In this document: piece after piece, positions 50,675 through 60,670 of the stretch
How positions within the stretch are numbered: the stretch's first letter is position 1
Layout: every line of letters starts with the position of its first letter
Source: Clostridiales bacterium
GTDB taxonomy: Bacteria > Bacillota > Clostridia > Oscillospirales > Oscillospiraceae
Assembly (NCBI GenBank): GCA_021201185.1
Contig: JAJQFJ010000059.1
Location: 1-64,000, forward strand
Direction: 5' to 3'
DNA length: 64,000 nt
Program-made: the position numbers and the translations under genes
Notes under the pieces: generated by a model
Told to the model about the DNA's origin: nothing
Databases searched by the model: none
What the model saw: only the letters and a program-made list of their open reading frames with translations

Positions 50675-51997
50675 ATGATTCAAGTAGACGTCTCCTCTGC
50701 TGTCACCAAGGCCGAGCTGGAGGCTATCGCCCCCCAGGTAGCCACCGCCCATCAGGTGCTGGATTCCCGGAAGGGAGCGGGCAACGATTTTCTCGGCTGG
50801 GTCCGTCTCCCGGTGGACTATGACAAGGACGAGTTTGCCCGCATCCAGAAGGCGGCGAAAAAGATCCAGTCCGACTCCCAGGTGCTGGTAGTCATCGGCA
50901 TTGGCGGCTCCTATCTGGGGGCCAGAGCGGTGGTGGAGCTGATCCAGAGCCCCAACTACAACCTGAAGAAGAAGGACACCCCTGATATCTTCTTTGCCGG
51001 TAACACCCTGTCCACCGACGCCGTGCTGGAGACCCTGGAGCTGATCGGCGACCGGGACTTCTCCATCAACGTCATCTCCAAGTCCGGCACTACCACTGAG
51101 CCCGCCGTGGCCTTCCGCATTTTTAAGGCTGCGCTGGAGGACAAGTACGGCAAGGCGGAGGCTGCCCGCCGTATTTACGCCACCACCGACAAGGCCCGTG
51201 GGGCCCTCAAGGGCCTGGCCGACGCCGAGGGCTATGAGGAGTTCGTGGTGCCCGACGACGTGGGCGGCCGTTACTCCGTCCTCACCGCCGTGGGCCTGCT
51301 GCCCATCGCCGTGGCGGGCATCGACATCGAGGCCCTGATGCAGGGGGCCGCCGACGCCATGAACACCTTCGGCGCGGATAAGAGCATGGCAAACCCGGTC
51401 TGGCAGTATGTGGCCGCCCGGAACGTCCTGTACAACCAGGGCAAGAAGGTGGAGATCCTGGGCGCTTATGAGCCGAACTTCCGGTTCTTCGGCGAGTGGT
51501 GGAAGCAGCTCTACGGCGAGAGCGAGGGCAAGGACGGCAAGGGCATCTACCCCGCCAGCGTAGAGTTCACCGCGGACCTCCACTCCATGGGCCAGTACAT
51601 TCAGCAGGGCGAGCGTATCATGTTCGAGACCATCGTCCGCTATGACAGGCCCCATGGCTCTGTGGTCATCGGAGAGGACAAGGACAATGTGGACGGCCTG
51701 AACTTCCTGGCCGGGAAGGAACTGAAGTTCGTCTGCGAGCAGGCCATGCGGGGGACCCGTCTGGCCCATGTGGACGGCGGCGTGCCCAACATCCTGGTCA
51801 ACGTGGACACCATCGACGCCTACAACACCGGCGCGCTGATCTATTTCTTTGAGCTGTCCTGCGGTATTTCCGGCTATGTGCTGGGGGTCAATCCGTTCAA
51901 TCAGCCGGGCGTGGAGGCCTACAAGAAGAATATGTTCGCATTGCTCGGCAAGCCCGGCTATGAGGACATGAAGGCTGAGCTGGAGGCCCGGCTGTAA
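50675..51997 (+). CDS. pgi: Glucose-6-phosphate isomerase
   Basis: [82 protein letters not shown] upstream. Confidence 0.97.
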   Translation: MIQVDVSSAVTKAELEAIAPQVATAHQVLDSRKGAGNDFLGWVRLPVDYDKDEFARIQKAAKKIQSDSQVLVVIGIGGSYLGARAVVELIQSPNYNLKKKDTPDIFFAGNTLSTDAVLETLELIGDRDFSINVISKSGTTTEPAVAFRIFKAALEDKYGKAEAARRIYATTDKARGALKGLADAEGYEEFVVPDDVGGRYSVLTAVGLLPIAVAGIDIEALMQGAADAMNTFGADKSMANPVWQYVAARNVLYNQGKKVEILGAYEPNFRFFGEWWKQLYGESEGKDGKGIYPASVEFTADLHSMGQYIQQGERIMFETIVRYDRPHGSVVIGEDKDNVDGLNFLAGKELKFVCEQAMRGTRLAHVDGGVPNILVNVDTIDAYNTGALIYFFELSCGISGYVLGVNPFNQPGVEAYKKNMFALLGKPGYEDMKAELEARL

Positions 51998-52334
51998 GGA
52001 AGGCGCTGTGCGCCGGGAGTTCCATTCACCCGCAAACGTGCCACCGGCACGTTTGCCGGACCGGGTTCACAGCCGGGCGTGGAGGCCTACAAGAAGAACA
52101 TGTTCGCATTGCTTGGCAAGCCTGGCTACGAGGATATGAAGGCCGCTCTGGAGGCCCGGCTGTAAGGAAGGCGCTGCGCGCCGGGATTTCCACTCACCCT
52201 CAAACGTGCCACCGGCACGTTTGCCGGACCGGGTTCACAGCCGGGCGTGGAAGCATACAAAAAAGAATATGTTCGCATTGCTCGGCAAGCCGGGCTACGA
52301 GGACATGAAAGCCGTTCTGGAGGCCCGGCTGTAA
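51902..52334 (+). repeat. Three tandem copies (period 168 bp) of the pgi 3' end plus spacer
   Basis: CAGCCGGGCGTGGA... starts at 51902, 52070 and 52238; each ends GAGGCCCGGCTGTAAGG; spacer hairpin AAACGTGCC-ACC-GGCACGTTT occurs twice. Confidence 0.95.
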
Positions 52335-52360
52335 GGGCAAACGATCCAACAGTAAAAAAC

Positions 52361-52394
52361 ATCAGGACAGCACTCCCGGGAGCGCTGTCCTGAT
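52361..52394. terminator. Bidirectional terminator
   Basis: ATCAGGACAGC / GCTGTCCTGAT perfect 11-bp stem, T-rich tail on + strand. Confidence 0.8.
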
Positions 52395-52422
52395 TCTTTT
52401 GTTTGCGAGCGGTCCTTGGCCT

Positions 52423-53652
52423 TCAATATCTCCCCACGATGACGCTGGAGTTCTGACCGCCGAAGCCCAGGGCGTTGGACATGGCGATATCATAGGATTT
52501 CTGCCGGGCGACCAGGGGGACGCAGTCCAGCCCGCAGGCCGGATCGGGGTCGGTGACGTTCAGGGTGGGGGGAAGAACTCCGTCCCGGATGCCCAGGACG
52601 CAGGCGATGACCTCGGTAATGCCCCCTGCCCCCATCAGGTGGCCGGTGGCTCCCTTGGTGGAGGAGACGGGCAGCCGGGCGGCATAGTCCCCGAACACCG
52701 TTCGGATGGCGTCGCACTCCATGGCGTCCCCCACCGGGGTGGAGGTGCCGTGGGCGTTGACATAGCCGATCTGCTCCGGGGCCAGCCCGGCGTCCTCCAG
52801 AGCCAGGCGCATACATCTGGCCCCGCCCTCCCCGTGGGGCCGGGGGGCGGTGATGTGATAGGCGTCGTTGTTGTTGCCGCAGCCCAAAATCTCGCCGTAG
52901 ATGTGGGCGCCCCGGGCCAGGGCGTGCTCCTCTGTCTCCAGCACCAGAGCGCCGCCGCCCTCCCCCATGACGAAGCCGTCCCGCTTCCGGTCAAAGGGCC
53001 GACAGGCGTGGAGGGGGTCGGCATTGTTCCGGCTCAGGGCGTTGCTGGTGGCCAGGGAGGAGATCACCGGGGGACAGGCGATGGACTCGCCCCCCACCGC
53101 CAGCATCACGTCCGCATTGCCGTTGCGGAGCAGCATCACCGCCAGGGTGATGGCGTCCAGGCCGGAGGAGCAGGCGGTGTTCAGAGTAAAGCTGGGGCCC
53201 TGGATGTTGTGGGCAATGGCGATCTGACAGGCGGCCATATTCCCCAGCACCTTGGGCACGAACCGGGGGGAGACCTTCTTCCCCGTCCGGGTGTACTGAT
53301 CCTGGGTTGCGCTGATCTCCGCCACGCCGTTCATGGCGGTGCCCATGGTGAGGCCGGTGCGGTAGGGGTCGATCTCCACGCCGCTGTCTGACAGGGCCTC
53401 TCCGGCGGCGGCATAGGCCAGCTGGGTGAACCGGGCCATCTTGCCCACATCCATCTTGGGGATGAACTGCTCCGGGTCAAAATCCCGCACCTCTCCGCCG
53501 ATCTGCACCGGCAAATTTGTCGTGTCCAGCCGGGTCAGCGGGCCGATGCCGCATTTCCCTTCGATGAGATTGTGCCAATAGGCCGTCACACCCACGCCGA
53601 TGGGGGTGACGGCACCCATACCTGTGATGACAATGCGCTTGCGCTGTGACAT
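52423..53652 (-). CDS. fabF: 3-oxoacyl-ACP synthase II
   Basis: RIVITGMGAVTPIG, NTACSSGLDAI, NAHGTSTPVGD, STKGATGHLMGAGG, NALGFGGQNSSVIV. Confidence 0.95.
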   Translation of the reverse strand: MSQRKRIVITGMGAVTPIGVGVTAYWHNLIEGKCGIGPLTRLDTTNLPVQIGGEVRDFDPEQFIPKMDVGKMARFTQLAYAAAGEALSDSGVEIDPYRTGLTMGTAMNGVAEISATQDQYTRTGKKVSPRFVPKVLGNMAACQIAIAHNIQGPSFTLNTACSSGLDAITLAVMLLRNGNADVMLAVGGESIACPPVISSLATSNALSRNNADPLHACRPFDRKRDGFVMGEGGGALVLETEEHALARGAHIYGEILGCGNNNDAYHITAPRPHGEGGARCMRLALEDAGLAPEQIGYVNAHGTSTPVGDAMECDAIRTVFGDYAARLPVSSTKGATGHLMGAGGITEVIACVLGIRDGVLPPTLNVTDPDPACGLDCVPLVARQKSYDIAMSNALGFGGQNSSVIVGRY

Positions 53653-53913
53653 TTCCAAAGCTCCTCTTTTGACCCGGACGGCCTGGGCCAGCCTCTTCTC
53701 CTCCGCGTATTGACCGTCCACACTATTTTTCCCATTCATTATAAGCAAAACAGGGGAAAAAGCAAGGGGAAATCCGGCCTGTGGCAGGAGCCGCTCCGTC
53801 CCGTGAGGCGGAATCCACTTTTTTCTGTGCAGCTTGATTTATCCATGCTCTTTTGCTATACTTCTGAATAGAACCTGAGGCCTGACCGGTTTCATGAGAG
53901 AGGAGCGTGCCCT

Positions 53914-54183
53914 ATGAATCGCAGAATGTATTCCCGCAGCAGAGGCGGCGGATTTGGCGGCGGCCCCAGAGGAGGTCCTGGCGGCGGCGGTCCCAGAGGA
54001 GGCCCCAGAGGCGGCTACGGCGGCGGCCCCATGAGAGGTCCGGGTGGCCCTGTGAGAGGTCATCGTCCGCCACCTCCACCCCCGCGTCGGAGGAGAGGAT
54101 ATCCTGGCATGGGCTGTATGCTGCCGTTGCTGTCCCTGGCGGCGGTGATCGTCCTGGTGCTGGCCCTGGTCATCCTGATTTAA
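53914..54183 (+). CDS. Small Gly/Arg/Pro-rich protein with C-terminal TM
   Basis: SRSRGGGFGGGPRGGPGGGGPRGGPRGGYGGGP...PPPPPPRRRR...LLSLAAVIVLVLALVILI; GAGAGGAG region upstream. Confidence 0.6.
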   Translation: MNRRMYSRSRGGGFGGGPRGGPGGGGPRGGPRGGYGGGPMRGPGGPVRGHRPPPPPPRRRRGYPGMGCMLPLLSLAAVIVLVLALVILI

Positions 54184-54208
54184 AAGCGCCCATCCACAGC
54201 AACGCAAC

Positions 54209-54241
54209 GCCCCCGGGCCGTGAGGCCTGGGGGCAGTTTTT
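54209..54241 (+). terminator. Intrinsic terminator
   Basis: GCCCCCGGGCC-GTGA-GGCCTGGGGGC followed by AGTTTTT. Confidence 0.75.
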
Positions 54242-54259
54242 GCGCCCCTGACGGGCGGC

Positions 54260-54526
54260 TCACCGCTTTGCCAGCTTTTCCAGGATGGTGGTGATCTCCT
54301 CCAGCTCCTTGTCCGCGTCCCCGGACTGGACCGCTGCATGGACGCAGTGGTGAACGTGGGCCTTGAGCACCTCGGCGTTGGCCCGGGACAGGATGGACTG
54401 GGTGGCCATGATCTGGTTGGAGATGTCGATGCAGTACCGGTCCTCGTCGATCATCCGCAGGATACCGTCCAGCTGGCCCCGGGCGGTTTTCAGCAGCCGG
54501 GAGATCTGCTCTCGATCGGCGGTCAT
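54260..54526 (-). CDS. csoR: CsoR-family metal-sensing transcriptional repressor
   Basis: RLLKTARGQLDGILRMIDEDRYCIDISNQIMA...LKAHVHHCV (C-H-C ligand pattern). Confidence 0.92.
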   Translation of the reverse strand: MTADREQISRLLKTARGQLDGILRMIDEDRYCIDISNQIMATQSILSRANAEVLKAHVHHCVHAAVQSGDADKELEEITTILEKLAKR

Positions 54527-57072
54527 CAGGCCACCGTGACCACTTCGTACCCGGCGGCGGTGACGGCGTCGGACAGAACCTTGTCCTCCACAGGGGCGGA
54601 CAGGGTGCAGGTTGCGGTCTTGGCCTCCAGATCGACGGTGCAGGATGCCACGCCGTCCACGGCGGAGAGGGCCTTTTCCACGGTTGCCTTACAGTGGCCG
54701 CACATCATACCGTTTACAGTCAGCGTTTTCGTCATAACAGAATCTTCTCCTTTTGCCTCAAGCGAGGTGAATTTTGTATCGACACGCCGGGGGGCGGTGT
54801 CTTCCAGGAGGGGCTTGGGCTGGAACAGCCGCAGGCGCAGGGCGTTGGAGACCACGCAGAAGGAGCTCAGGCTCATGGCCGCCGCCCCGAACATGGGATT
54901 CAGCTGCCAGCCCAGCAGGGGATAGAACACCCCGGCAGCCAGGGGGATACCCAGACAGTTGTAGCAGAAGGCCCAGAACAGGTTCTCCTTGATGTTCTTG
55001 ATGACCTTCCGGGAGAGCTGGATGGCGGTGGAGGCGTCCCGCAGGTCGGATTTCACCAGCACCACGTCGGCAGACTCGATAGCCACGTCGGTACCTGCGC
55101 CGATGGCAATGCCCACGTCCGCCCGGGCCAGGGCCGGAGCGTCGTTGATGCCGTCGCCCACCATGGCCACCTTCCGACCCTCAGACTGGAGCCGGGCCAC
55201 CTGCCGCTCCTTGTCCTGGGGCAGCACGTCGGAGATGACCTGATCGATGCCCAGGGGGGCGGCCACCGCCTGGGCGGTCCTGGCGTTGTCCCCGGTGAAC
55301 ATGACCACCTGGATGCCCTGCTCCTGCAGGGCGTGGATGGCGGCGGGACTGCTCTCCTTTACCAGGTCGGCTGCGGCGATGGTGCCCAGATAGCGGCCGT
55401 CCTCAGCGAAATAGAGGGGGGTCTTTCCGGCACTGGCCAGTGCTTCCGCCTGGGCGGCGTTCACGGATATCCCCAGCTGCTCCATCAGGCGGCGGTTGCC
55501 TGCGGCGTAGGAATGGCTGCCGATGCGTCCCTTCAGCCCCAGACCGGGAAGGGCCTGGAAATCGGTGACAGGGGAGAGGGTCAGGCCGTCTTCCCGTGCC
55601 CGGGAGGTGACGGCGTCCGCCAGAGGATGCTCCGAGGCGGTCTCCAGCGAGGCGGCCAGGCGGAGCAGCTCCTCCCCGGTGCGCCCGGGGGCGGGAATCA
55701 AATCCGTGACCTTCGGCTTGCCCTGGGTGATAGTGCCCGTCTTGTCAAGCACCACCGTGTCAATCTTGTGGAGGGTCTCCAGGCTCTCGGCGGACTTAAA
55801 GAGGATACCCAGCTCGGTACCCTTGCCGGTACCCACCATAATGGCCACAGGAGTAGCCAGCCCCAGGGCGCAGGGACAGGAGATGACCACCACCGCCATG
55901 GCAGGGGTCAGGGCGGAGACCACCGAGCCGGTGACGATGAGCCAAACCACAAAGGTCACCAGGGCGATGGACAACACCGTAGGGACGAAGATGCCCGCCA
56001 CCTTGTCCGCCAGCTTGGCAATAGGGGCCTTGGAGGCGGAGGCGTCCTGCACCAGATGGATGATCTGGGCCAGGGTGGTGTCCTCTCCCACCCGGGCGGC
56101 GGTGAAGGTGAATGTGCCGTTGCCGTTGACCGTGCCGCCGGAGACCTTGTCCCCGGGATGCTTTTCCGCGGGGATGGGCTCGCCGGTGAGGGCGGACTCG
56201 TCCACCGAGGTGCTGCCGGTGGCGACCACACCGTCCACCGGGATGGCCTGACCGGGACGGACCACCACCTGGTCGCCTACGGCCACCTCCTCGATGGGGA
56301 CCTCCGTCTCCTCCCCGTCCCGGAGGACGTGGGCGGTCTTGGGCTGGAGGTTCATCAGCTTTTTCAGCGCGTCGGAGGTCTTGCCCTTGCTCCGGGTCTC
56401 CAGATACTTGCCCACGTCGATGAGGGTCAGAATCATCCCGGCGGACTCGATATAGAGATGGTTCATGTGGTACTCCTCGGCGGTCTCCAGGTCGCCGTGG
56501 CCCAGTGCGTAGCCGATGACAAAGAGGGAGTACACCGAGTAGATCATCCCGGCGGCGGAGCCGATGGCGATGAGGGAATCCATATTGGGGGCCTTCCGCC
56601 GGAACGCCCGAAAGCCGTTGATGAAATATTTGTCGTTCAAATACAGGATGGGCAGCACCAGGACCACCTGGGCCAGGGAGTACACCATGGCGTTCTCCAC
56701 CCCCAGGAATACGTCTGGTAGGGGAAATCCCATCATATGCCCCATACTCAGATAGAACAGAGGGACCATAAAGACGATGGACCAGATGAGCCGGTGCTTC
56801 ATGCTCCTGATCTCCTGCTCTACCGGGTCCTCGGCGGGAACGGAGACTGCCTGCCGCTTCCCCCCTGTGGGAGATGCCCCGTAGCCCGCGTCCGCCACAG
56901 CCTGACAGATGTCGGCAACAGAGAGCTGATTCTCGTCAAATTCCACCGACATGGAGTTGGCCAGGAGGTTGACGCTGGCGACCTTTACGCCCTCCAGGCC
57001 GTTTACCGCCTTCTCCACATGGGCGCTGCACGCAGCGCAGCTCATCCCGGTGACAGAAAAAGACTGCTTCAT
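54526..57072 (-). CDS. copA: Copper-translocating P-type ATPase with N- and C-terminal HMA domains
   Basis: [65 protein letters not shown]-terminal [17 protein letters not shown]. Confidence 0.95.
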   Translation of the reverse strand: MKQSFSVTGMSCAACSAHVEKAVNGLEGVKVASVNLLANSMSVEFDENQLSVADICQAVADAGYGASPTGGKRQAVSVPAEDPVEQEIRSMKHRLIWSIVFMVPLFYLSMGHMMGFPLPDVFLGVENAMVYSLAQVVLVLPILYLNDKYFINGFRAFRRKAPNMDSLIAIGSAAGMIYSVYSLFVIGYALGHGDLETAEEYHMNHLYIESAGMILTLIDVGKYLETRSKGKTSDALKKLMNLQPKTAHVLRDGEETEVPIEEVAVGDQVVVRPGQAIPVDGVVATGSTSVDESALTGEPIPAEKHPGDKVSGGTVNGNGTFTFTAARVGEDTTLAQIIHLVQDASASKAPIAKLADKVAGIFVPTVLSIALVTFVVWLIVTGSVVSALTPAMAVVVISCPCALGLATPVAIMVGTGKGTELGILFKSAESLETLHKIDTVVLDKTGTITQGKPKVTDLIPAPGRTGEELLRLAASLETASEHPLADAVTSRAREDGLTLSPVTDFQALPGLGLKGRIGSHSYAAGNRRLMEQLGISVNAAQAEALASAGKTPLYFAEDGRYLGTIAAADLVKESSPAAIHALQEQGIQVVMFTGDNARTAQAVAAPLGIDQVISDVLPQDKERQVARLQSEGRKVAMVGDGINDAPALARADVGIAIGAGTDVAIESADVVLVKSDLRDASTAIQLSRKVIKNIKENLFWAFCYNCLGIPLAAGVFYPLLGWQLNPMFGAAAMSLSSFCVVSNALRLRLFQPKPLLEDTAPRRVDTKFTSLEAKGEDSVMTKTLTVNGMMCGHCKATVEKALSAVDGVASCTVDLEAKTATCTLSAPVEDKVLSDAVTAAGYEVVTVA

Positions 57073-57105
57073 ATTCATTTCCTTTCTATTATCCTGTGAC
57101 CACCC

Positions 57106-57120
57106 CACCCCGGGGGGGTG
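57106..57120. promoter_or_regulatory. Candidate CsoR operator upstream of copA
   Basis: C/G-tract pseudopalindrome CACCCCGGGGGGGTG. Confidence 0.55.
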
Positions 57121-57178
57121 CCTATAGATAGAATAGCACACAGAAGACAGCCTGTCAAGGGAAACAGGCGGGCCGGAC

Positions 57179-57209
57179 AAAAAAATCCCCTGCCGACGAG
57201 CGGCAGGGG
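57179..57209 (-). terminator. Intrinsic terminator of DUF378 gene
   Basis: Minus strand CCCCTGCCG-CTCGT-CGGCAGGGG then ATTTTTTT. Confidence 0.85.
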
Positions 57210-57221
57210 AGCTGTGTCCGG

Positions 57222-57437
57222 TCAGCCTGCGGCCTCTGTCCGGGCGGTATCCGTGTCCCGGAACAGCAGCGAGATGCACCACAGGGCGCCCACAGCCACC
57301 AGAACGTAGACGATCCGGCTGAGGATGCTCCCGGAGCCTCCCAGCAGAAAGGCGACCAGGTCAAACTGGAACAGGCCGATCAGCCCCCAGTTGATGCCGC
57401 CGATGATGCTCAGGACCAGAGCGATCTTATCCAACAT
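57222..57437 (-). CDS. DUF378 family small membrane protein
   Basis: [34 protein letters not shown]. Confidence 0.9.
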   Translation of the reverse strand: MLDKIALVLSIIGGINWGLIGLFQFDLVAFLLGGSGSILSRIVYVLVAVGALWCISLLFRDTDTARTEAAG

Positions 57438-57546
57438 CCGTATTCCCTCCTTTGTCGATATCACAGGCGGACGCCCCAGGACAACAGCCTGCGGAGTCCA
57501 CAGGGATACTATGGTTCGGGAGAAGGGAAATTATGCGCAGAACGGG

Positions 57547-57780
57547 TCAGGAGCCGCTGTCCTCCTCCACGTCCAGGGAGAAGTCGGCGTCGTCCAGCCT
57601 GGAAAAATCCGGCTCGGCGGGGACGGCGGGCACCCGCTTGAAGGGGTCGTAGGCGAAGCCCCGGCAGCTCCCGCCCCCGGACATGACGCCCTTTTTCAGG
57701 CAGACCACCGTGTCCTCGGCGATGGCGGTGCCGTGCTGGCAGTAGATGCAGCGCGGCTCGATCTGATCTCGAAACAGCAT
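57547..57780 (-). CDS. Small Cys-containing hypothetical protein
   Basis: RCIYCQHGTAIAEDTVVCLKKGVMSGGGSCRGFAYDPFKR; four-Cys pattern. Confidence 0.65.
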   Translation of the reverse strand: MLFRDQIEPRCIYCQHGTAIAEDTVVCLKKGVMSGGGSCRGFAYDPFKRVPAVPAEPDFSRLDDADFSLDVEEDSGS

Positions 57781-57825
57781 GGGAAATTCCTCTTTCCTGG
57801 TGATGATACGTCTTTGACAGACTTA

Positions 57826-58902
57826 TTATACTCGCCCGTAACGGTTTTTTCCACCCTTTTTTGTCAAGAGAACGCCTACCCCCAGCCAGAGGACGGCCCC
57901 TGTCCCCGCAGACAGGGGGAGAAGGGAGAGCAGATCGGTCTGCTGTCCCGCCATGGCGGTGGGGAGCAGTCCTGGTATCAGCCATGCCCCCGCCAATGCC
58001 AGCCCGGCAGAGATTGCCCCCTGGAGCAGCTTGGCCCCCAGGTACGGCCCCAGCCGGAGACCGGAGCCCTCCAGCAGAGCAGCGGTCTGACAGTGGACGG
58101 AGAACCCGCCCCAGCCCAGCAGAAAGGCACAGACGGCCAGACCCAGAGGCGACTGCGCCCATGGCCCCAGAGAGCAGACCCCGTTGGACAGCTCCAGCAC
58201 CCCCGACAGGAGAGGGGAGAGGAGAGAGCCGGAGACGGCGGACGGCCAGGGGAGAGCCTGGAGCAGACCGATGACGATGTTGAACAGTACCACGTAGGCG
58301 GAGACCTGGAGGGAGGAATTCAGGGCCTGCTTCACCGCCTGAGGCAGCAGTGCGGCGGCGGGCGTGGGAGACGTCTCTCTCCGGCGGCGGCTGCCCGGGG
58401 AGGGCAGAGCCTCTCCCCGCAGGACCATCCCTACAGTCAGAGCGGCCAGAATATGGACCGTTAACAGAAAAATGCCGGTGGTCACGCTGCCAAAGACGGT
58501 GCTCCCCGCTACAGCCAAAATGAAGGCGGGACCGGAGTTGTTGCAAAAGCAGAGCAGCCGCTGGGCCTCCTCCCGGGAGAACAGCCCCTCCTCGAGCAGG
58601 GTCCGGGCGGTCCCCGCCCCCACCGGGTATCCTCCCAGAAGGCCCAGGGCCAGGGCGGCGCTCCCCGCTCCGCTCACGTGAAAGACCGGCTCCATCACCG
58701 GATCCAGCAGCTCCGCCAAACGCTGTCCCAGGCCCAGTCGGATCGCCAGATCGGACAGGACAAAGTAGGGGAACAGGGCGGGGAGGATCACTTCTCCACA
58801 TAGCTCCAGCCCCGCCCGTGCGGCGTCGCCCCCCGCCTGGGGAAAGAGCAGCAGCGCCAGGGCAAACACTACGGCCGCCCCTGCCATCAGCTTACGGGCC
58901 AT
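57826..58902 (-). CDS. YlbJ-like / nucleoside-recognition (Gate) domain membrane protein
   Basis: ILPALFPYFVLSDL, GLLGGYPVGAGTARTLLEEG, CFCNNSGPAFILAVAG, GWGGFSVHCQT. Confidence 0.85.
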   Translation of the reverse strand: MARKLMAGAAVVFALALLLFPQAGGDAARAGLELCGEVILPALFPYFVLSDLAIRLGLGQRLAELLDPVMEPVFHVSGAGSAALALGLLGGYPVGAGTARTLLEEGLFSREEAQRLLCFCNNSGPAFILAVAGSTVFGSVTTGIFLLTVHILAALTVGMVLRGEALPSPGSRRRRETSPTPAAALLPQAVKQALNSSLQVSAYVVLFNIVIGLLQALPWPSAVSGSLLSPLLSGVLELSNGVCSLGPWAQSPLGLAVCAFLLGWGGFSVHCQTAALLEGSGLRLGPYLGAKLLQGAISAGLALAGAWLIPGLLPTAMAGQQTDLLSLLPLSAGTGAVLWLGVGVLLTKKGGKNRYGRV

Positions 58903-59014
58903 CCCATCACCCCCTTGTCCCACAGCCTATGCCGAAACAGACGGGGATAGACCGGAGGGGAAAAGCGTGGTATAATATGGCAATATCCGCAAGGAAAAGA
59001 AGGAGGGCAAGCCT

Positions 59015-59749
59015 GTGGACAGAAGATATCATCTGCTCGACGGCATCCGGGGACTGGCGGTGGTCAATATGGTGGCCTATCACTTTCTCTTTGACGTCTT
59101 TATCATTCAGGGCTTTCAGCCCGGTTGGCGGAGCATCCCCGCCGTCCACATCTGGCAGCAGTGCATCTGCTGGACATTTATCCTCGTCTCTGGACTCTCC
59201 TGGAATCTGAGCAGTCACCGGCTGAGAAACGGACTGCTGCTCAACGGGTGCGGCATCCTGGTGACGGTGGTGACCCTCATCGCCGAGCCGGACCAGGCCA
59301 TCTGGTACGGGGTGCTGACCCTGCTGGGGTGCGCTCTGCTGCTGGCGACGGCGCTAAAGCCGCTGCTGGAACGGATACCGGCTATTCCCGGGGCGGCGGT
59401 GAGCTTTTTCCTGTTTCTCCTCACCCGGACGGTGCAGAGCGGATACCTCTCCCTGGGGGGACAGGTGCTGCTCCGGCTGCCGGAGGCGCTCTTCTCCTCC
59501 GGCTGGCTGACGGTGTTCGGCTTTCCCGCTCCCGGCTTTACCTCCAGCGACTATTTTCCCCTGCTCCCCTGGTTCTTCCTCTACCTCACCGGCCTGTTTC
59601 TGGGAAGACTGCTGCTGAAACGGCCGCCGGAATGGCTGAAAACCAAAATACCCGGCCTGGACTGGGTGGGGCGGCACAGCCTGCTGATTTATATGCTCCA
59701 CCAGCCGGTGGCCCTGGTCCTGTCCATGGCGGTGGCTGCGGTAGCGTAG
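59015..59749 (+). CDS. DUF1624 / heparan-alpha-glucosaminide N-acetyltransferase-like membrane protein (GTG start)
   Basis: RYHLLDGIRGLAVVNMVAYHFLFD, FILVSGLSWNLS, GRHSLLIYMLHQPV. Confidence 0.87.
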   Translation: MDRRYHLLDGIRGLAVVNMVAYHFLFDVFIIQGFQPGWRSIPAVHIWQQCICWTFILVSGLSWNLSSHRLRNGLLLNGCGILVTVVTLIAEPDQAIWYGVLTLLGCALLLATALKPLLERIPAIPGAAVSFFLFLLTRTVQSGYLSLGGQVLLRLPEALFSSGWLTVFGFPAPGFTSSDYFPLLPWFFLYLTGLFLGRLLLKRPPEWLKTKIPGLDWVGRHSLLIYMLHQPVALVLSMAVAAVA

Positions 59750-59840
59750 GGGGGGGAAGAGGACGGGCCCCTGTTCTGTCAATCAGAAAAGAACGAAGAT
59801 AACAGGCGAAATTTTTCTTACATCTGCGAGAATCGGGTGC

Positions 59841-59942
59841 TATAATGACAGCCGTACAGAGCAGTCAATGCGTGTAGCATACAGGATATGTTCGCAAGGC
59901 GTATGACCTTTTCCATCTGAGGGAGGGGCGTACGCCTTTTTT
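59841..59942 (+). promoter_or_regulatory. Extended -10 promoter, ~90-nt leader and terminator upstream of DUF2798 gene
   Basis: TGCTATAAT at 59838-59846; AAGGCGTA (59896-59903) / TACGCCTT (59931-59938) stem followed by T-run. Confidence 0.55.
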
Positions 59943-60001
59943 GCCGCCTATTCCGGCGCTGCGCCGTTGACGCACCACGATCGCTGAATCAGGAGGATAT
60001 T

Positions 60002-60505
60002 ATGCCAAGAACAAGAGGTCAGGGAATCATCTTCGGACTCATCATGTCCTACGCCATGGCGTACGGCATGGAGGTCTACAACGTAGCCATTAAGGAGGGA
60101 GCCGATCTGGTCGCCGGTGGACTGAGCAACATGACCAACGGCGTGTTCCTGGACGCACTCATCGAGGCGTCCTACATGGGCATTTTCGTGTTTATCGTCT
60201 CCAATCTGTACGGCAACCGCTTCGGGGCGGCCTTCGCCGCCAGACACAGCGACCCGGCGCGGGACAACCCGTATTTCTGCCAGCTGCTCCGGCAGGGGGC
60301 CACGGTGGCGGTCATGTGCCCCTCCATGAGCCTGATCGCCTCGGTCCTGTTCAACGTCTGCCTGGCAGGGGCGCCCATCAGCCAGCTTCCGGCTATCTGG
60401 GTGGGGACAGTGCTGAAAAACTTCCCCATGGCTTTCTTCTGGAACTTTTTCGCCGCGGCTCCCTTCTCCCACTGGCTGTTCGGCAAGCTGTTTCCGGAGA
60501 AGTGA
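60002..60505 (+). CDS. DUF2798 family membrane protein
   Basis: IIFGLIMSYAMAYGMEVYN...CPSMSLIASVLFN...NFPMAFFWNFFAAAPFSHWLF; AGGAGG upstream. Confidence 0.8.
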   Translation: MPRTRGQGIIFGLIMSYAMAYGMEVYNVAIKEGADLVAGGLSNMTNGVFLDALIEASYMGIFVFIVSNLYGNRFGAAFAARHSDPARDNPYFCQLLRQGATVAVMCPSMSLIASVLFNVCLAGAPISQLPAIWVGTVLKNFPMAFFWNFFAAAPFSHWLFGKLFPEK

Positions 60506-60588
60506 ACCGAGTGGGAGGGCCAGCCGCTTTACAACAGAATTTTGCCCCGCCAAAACGGTTTTGCGACCGTCCTGGCGGGGCATTTGCA

Positions 60589-60670
60589 TGGGGGATAAGG
60601 GACTCGAACCCTCACGGATCGCTCCACGAGAACCTAAATCTCGCATGTCTGCCAATTCCATCAATCCCCC
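60589..60670 (-). tRNA. tRNA-Leu (anticodon TAG)
   Basis: Minus strand GGGGGAT...ATCCCCCA; anticodon stem-loop CGAGA-TTTAGGT-TCTCG; long variable arm; GGGTTCGAGTCCC. Confidence 0.93.

Noticed and set aside
54694-56721. 675-aa plus-strand ORF over copA
   Set aside because: Shadow of copA; low-complexity Gly/His-rich translation.
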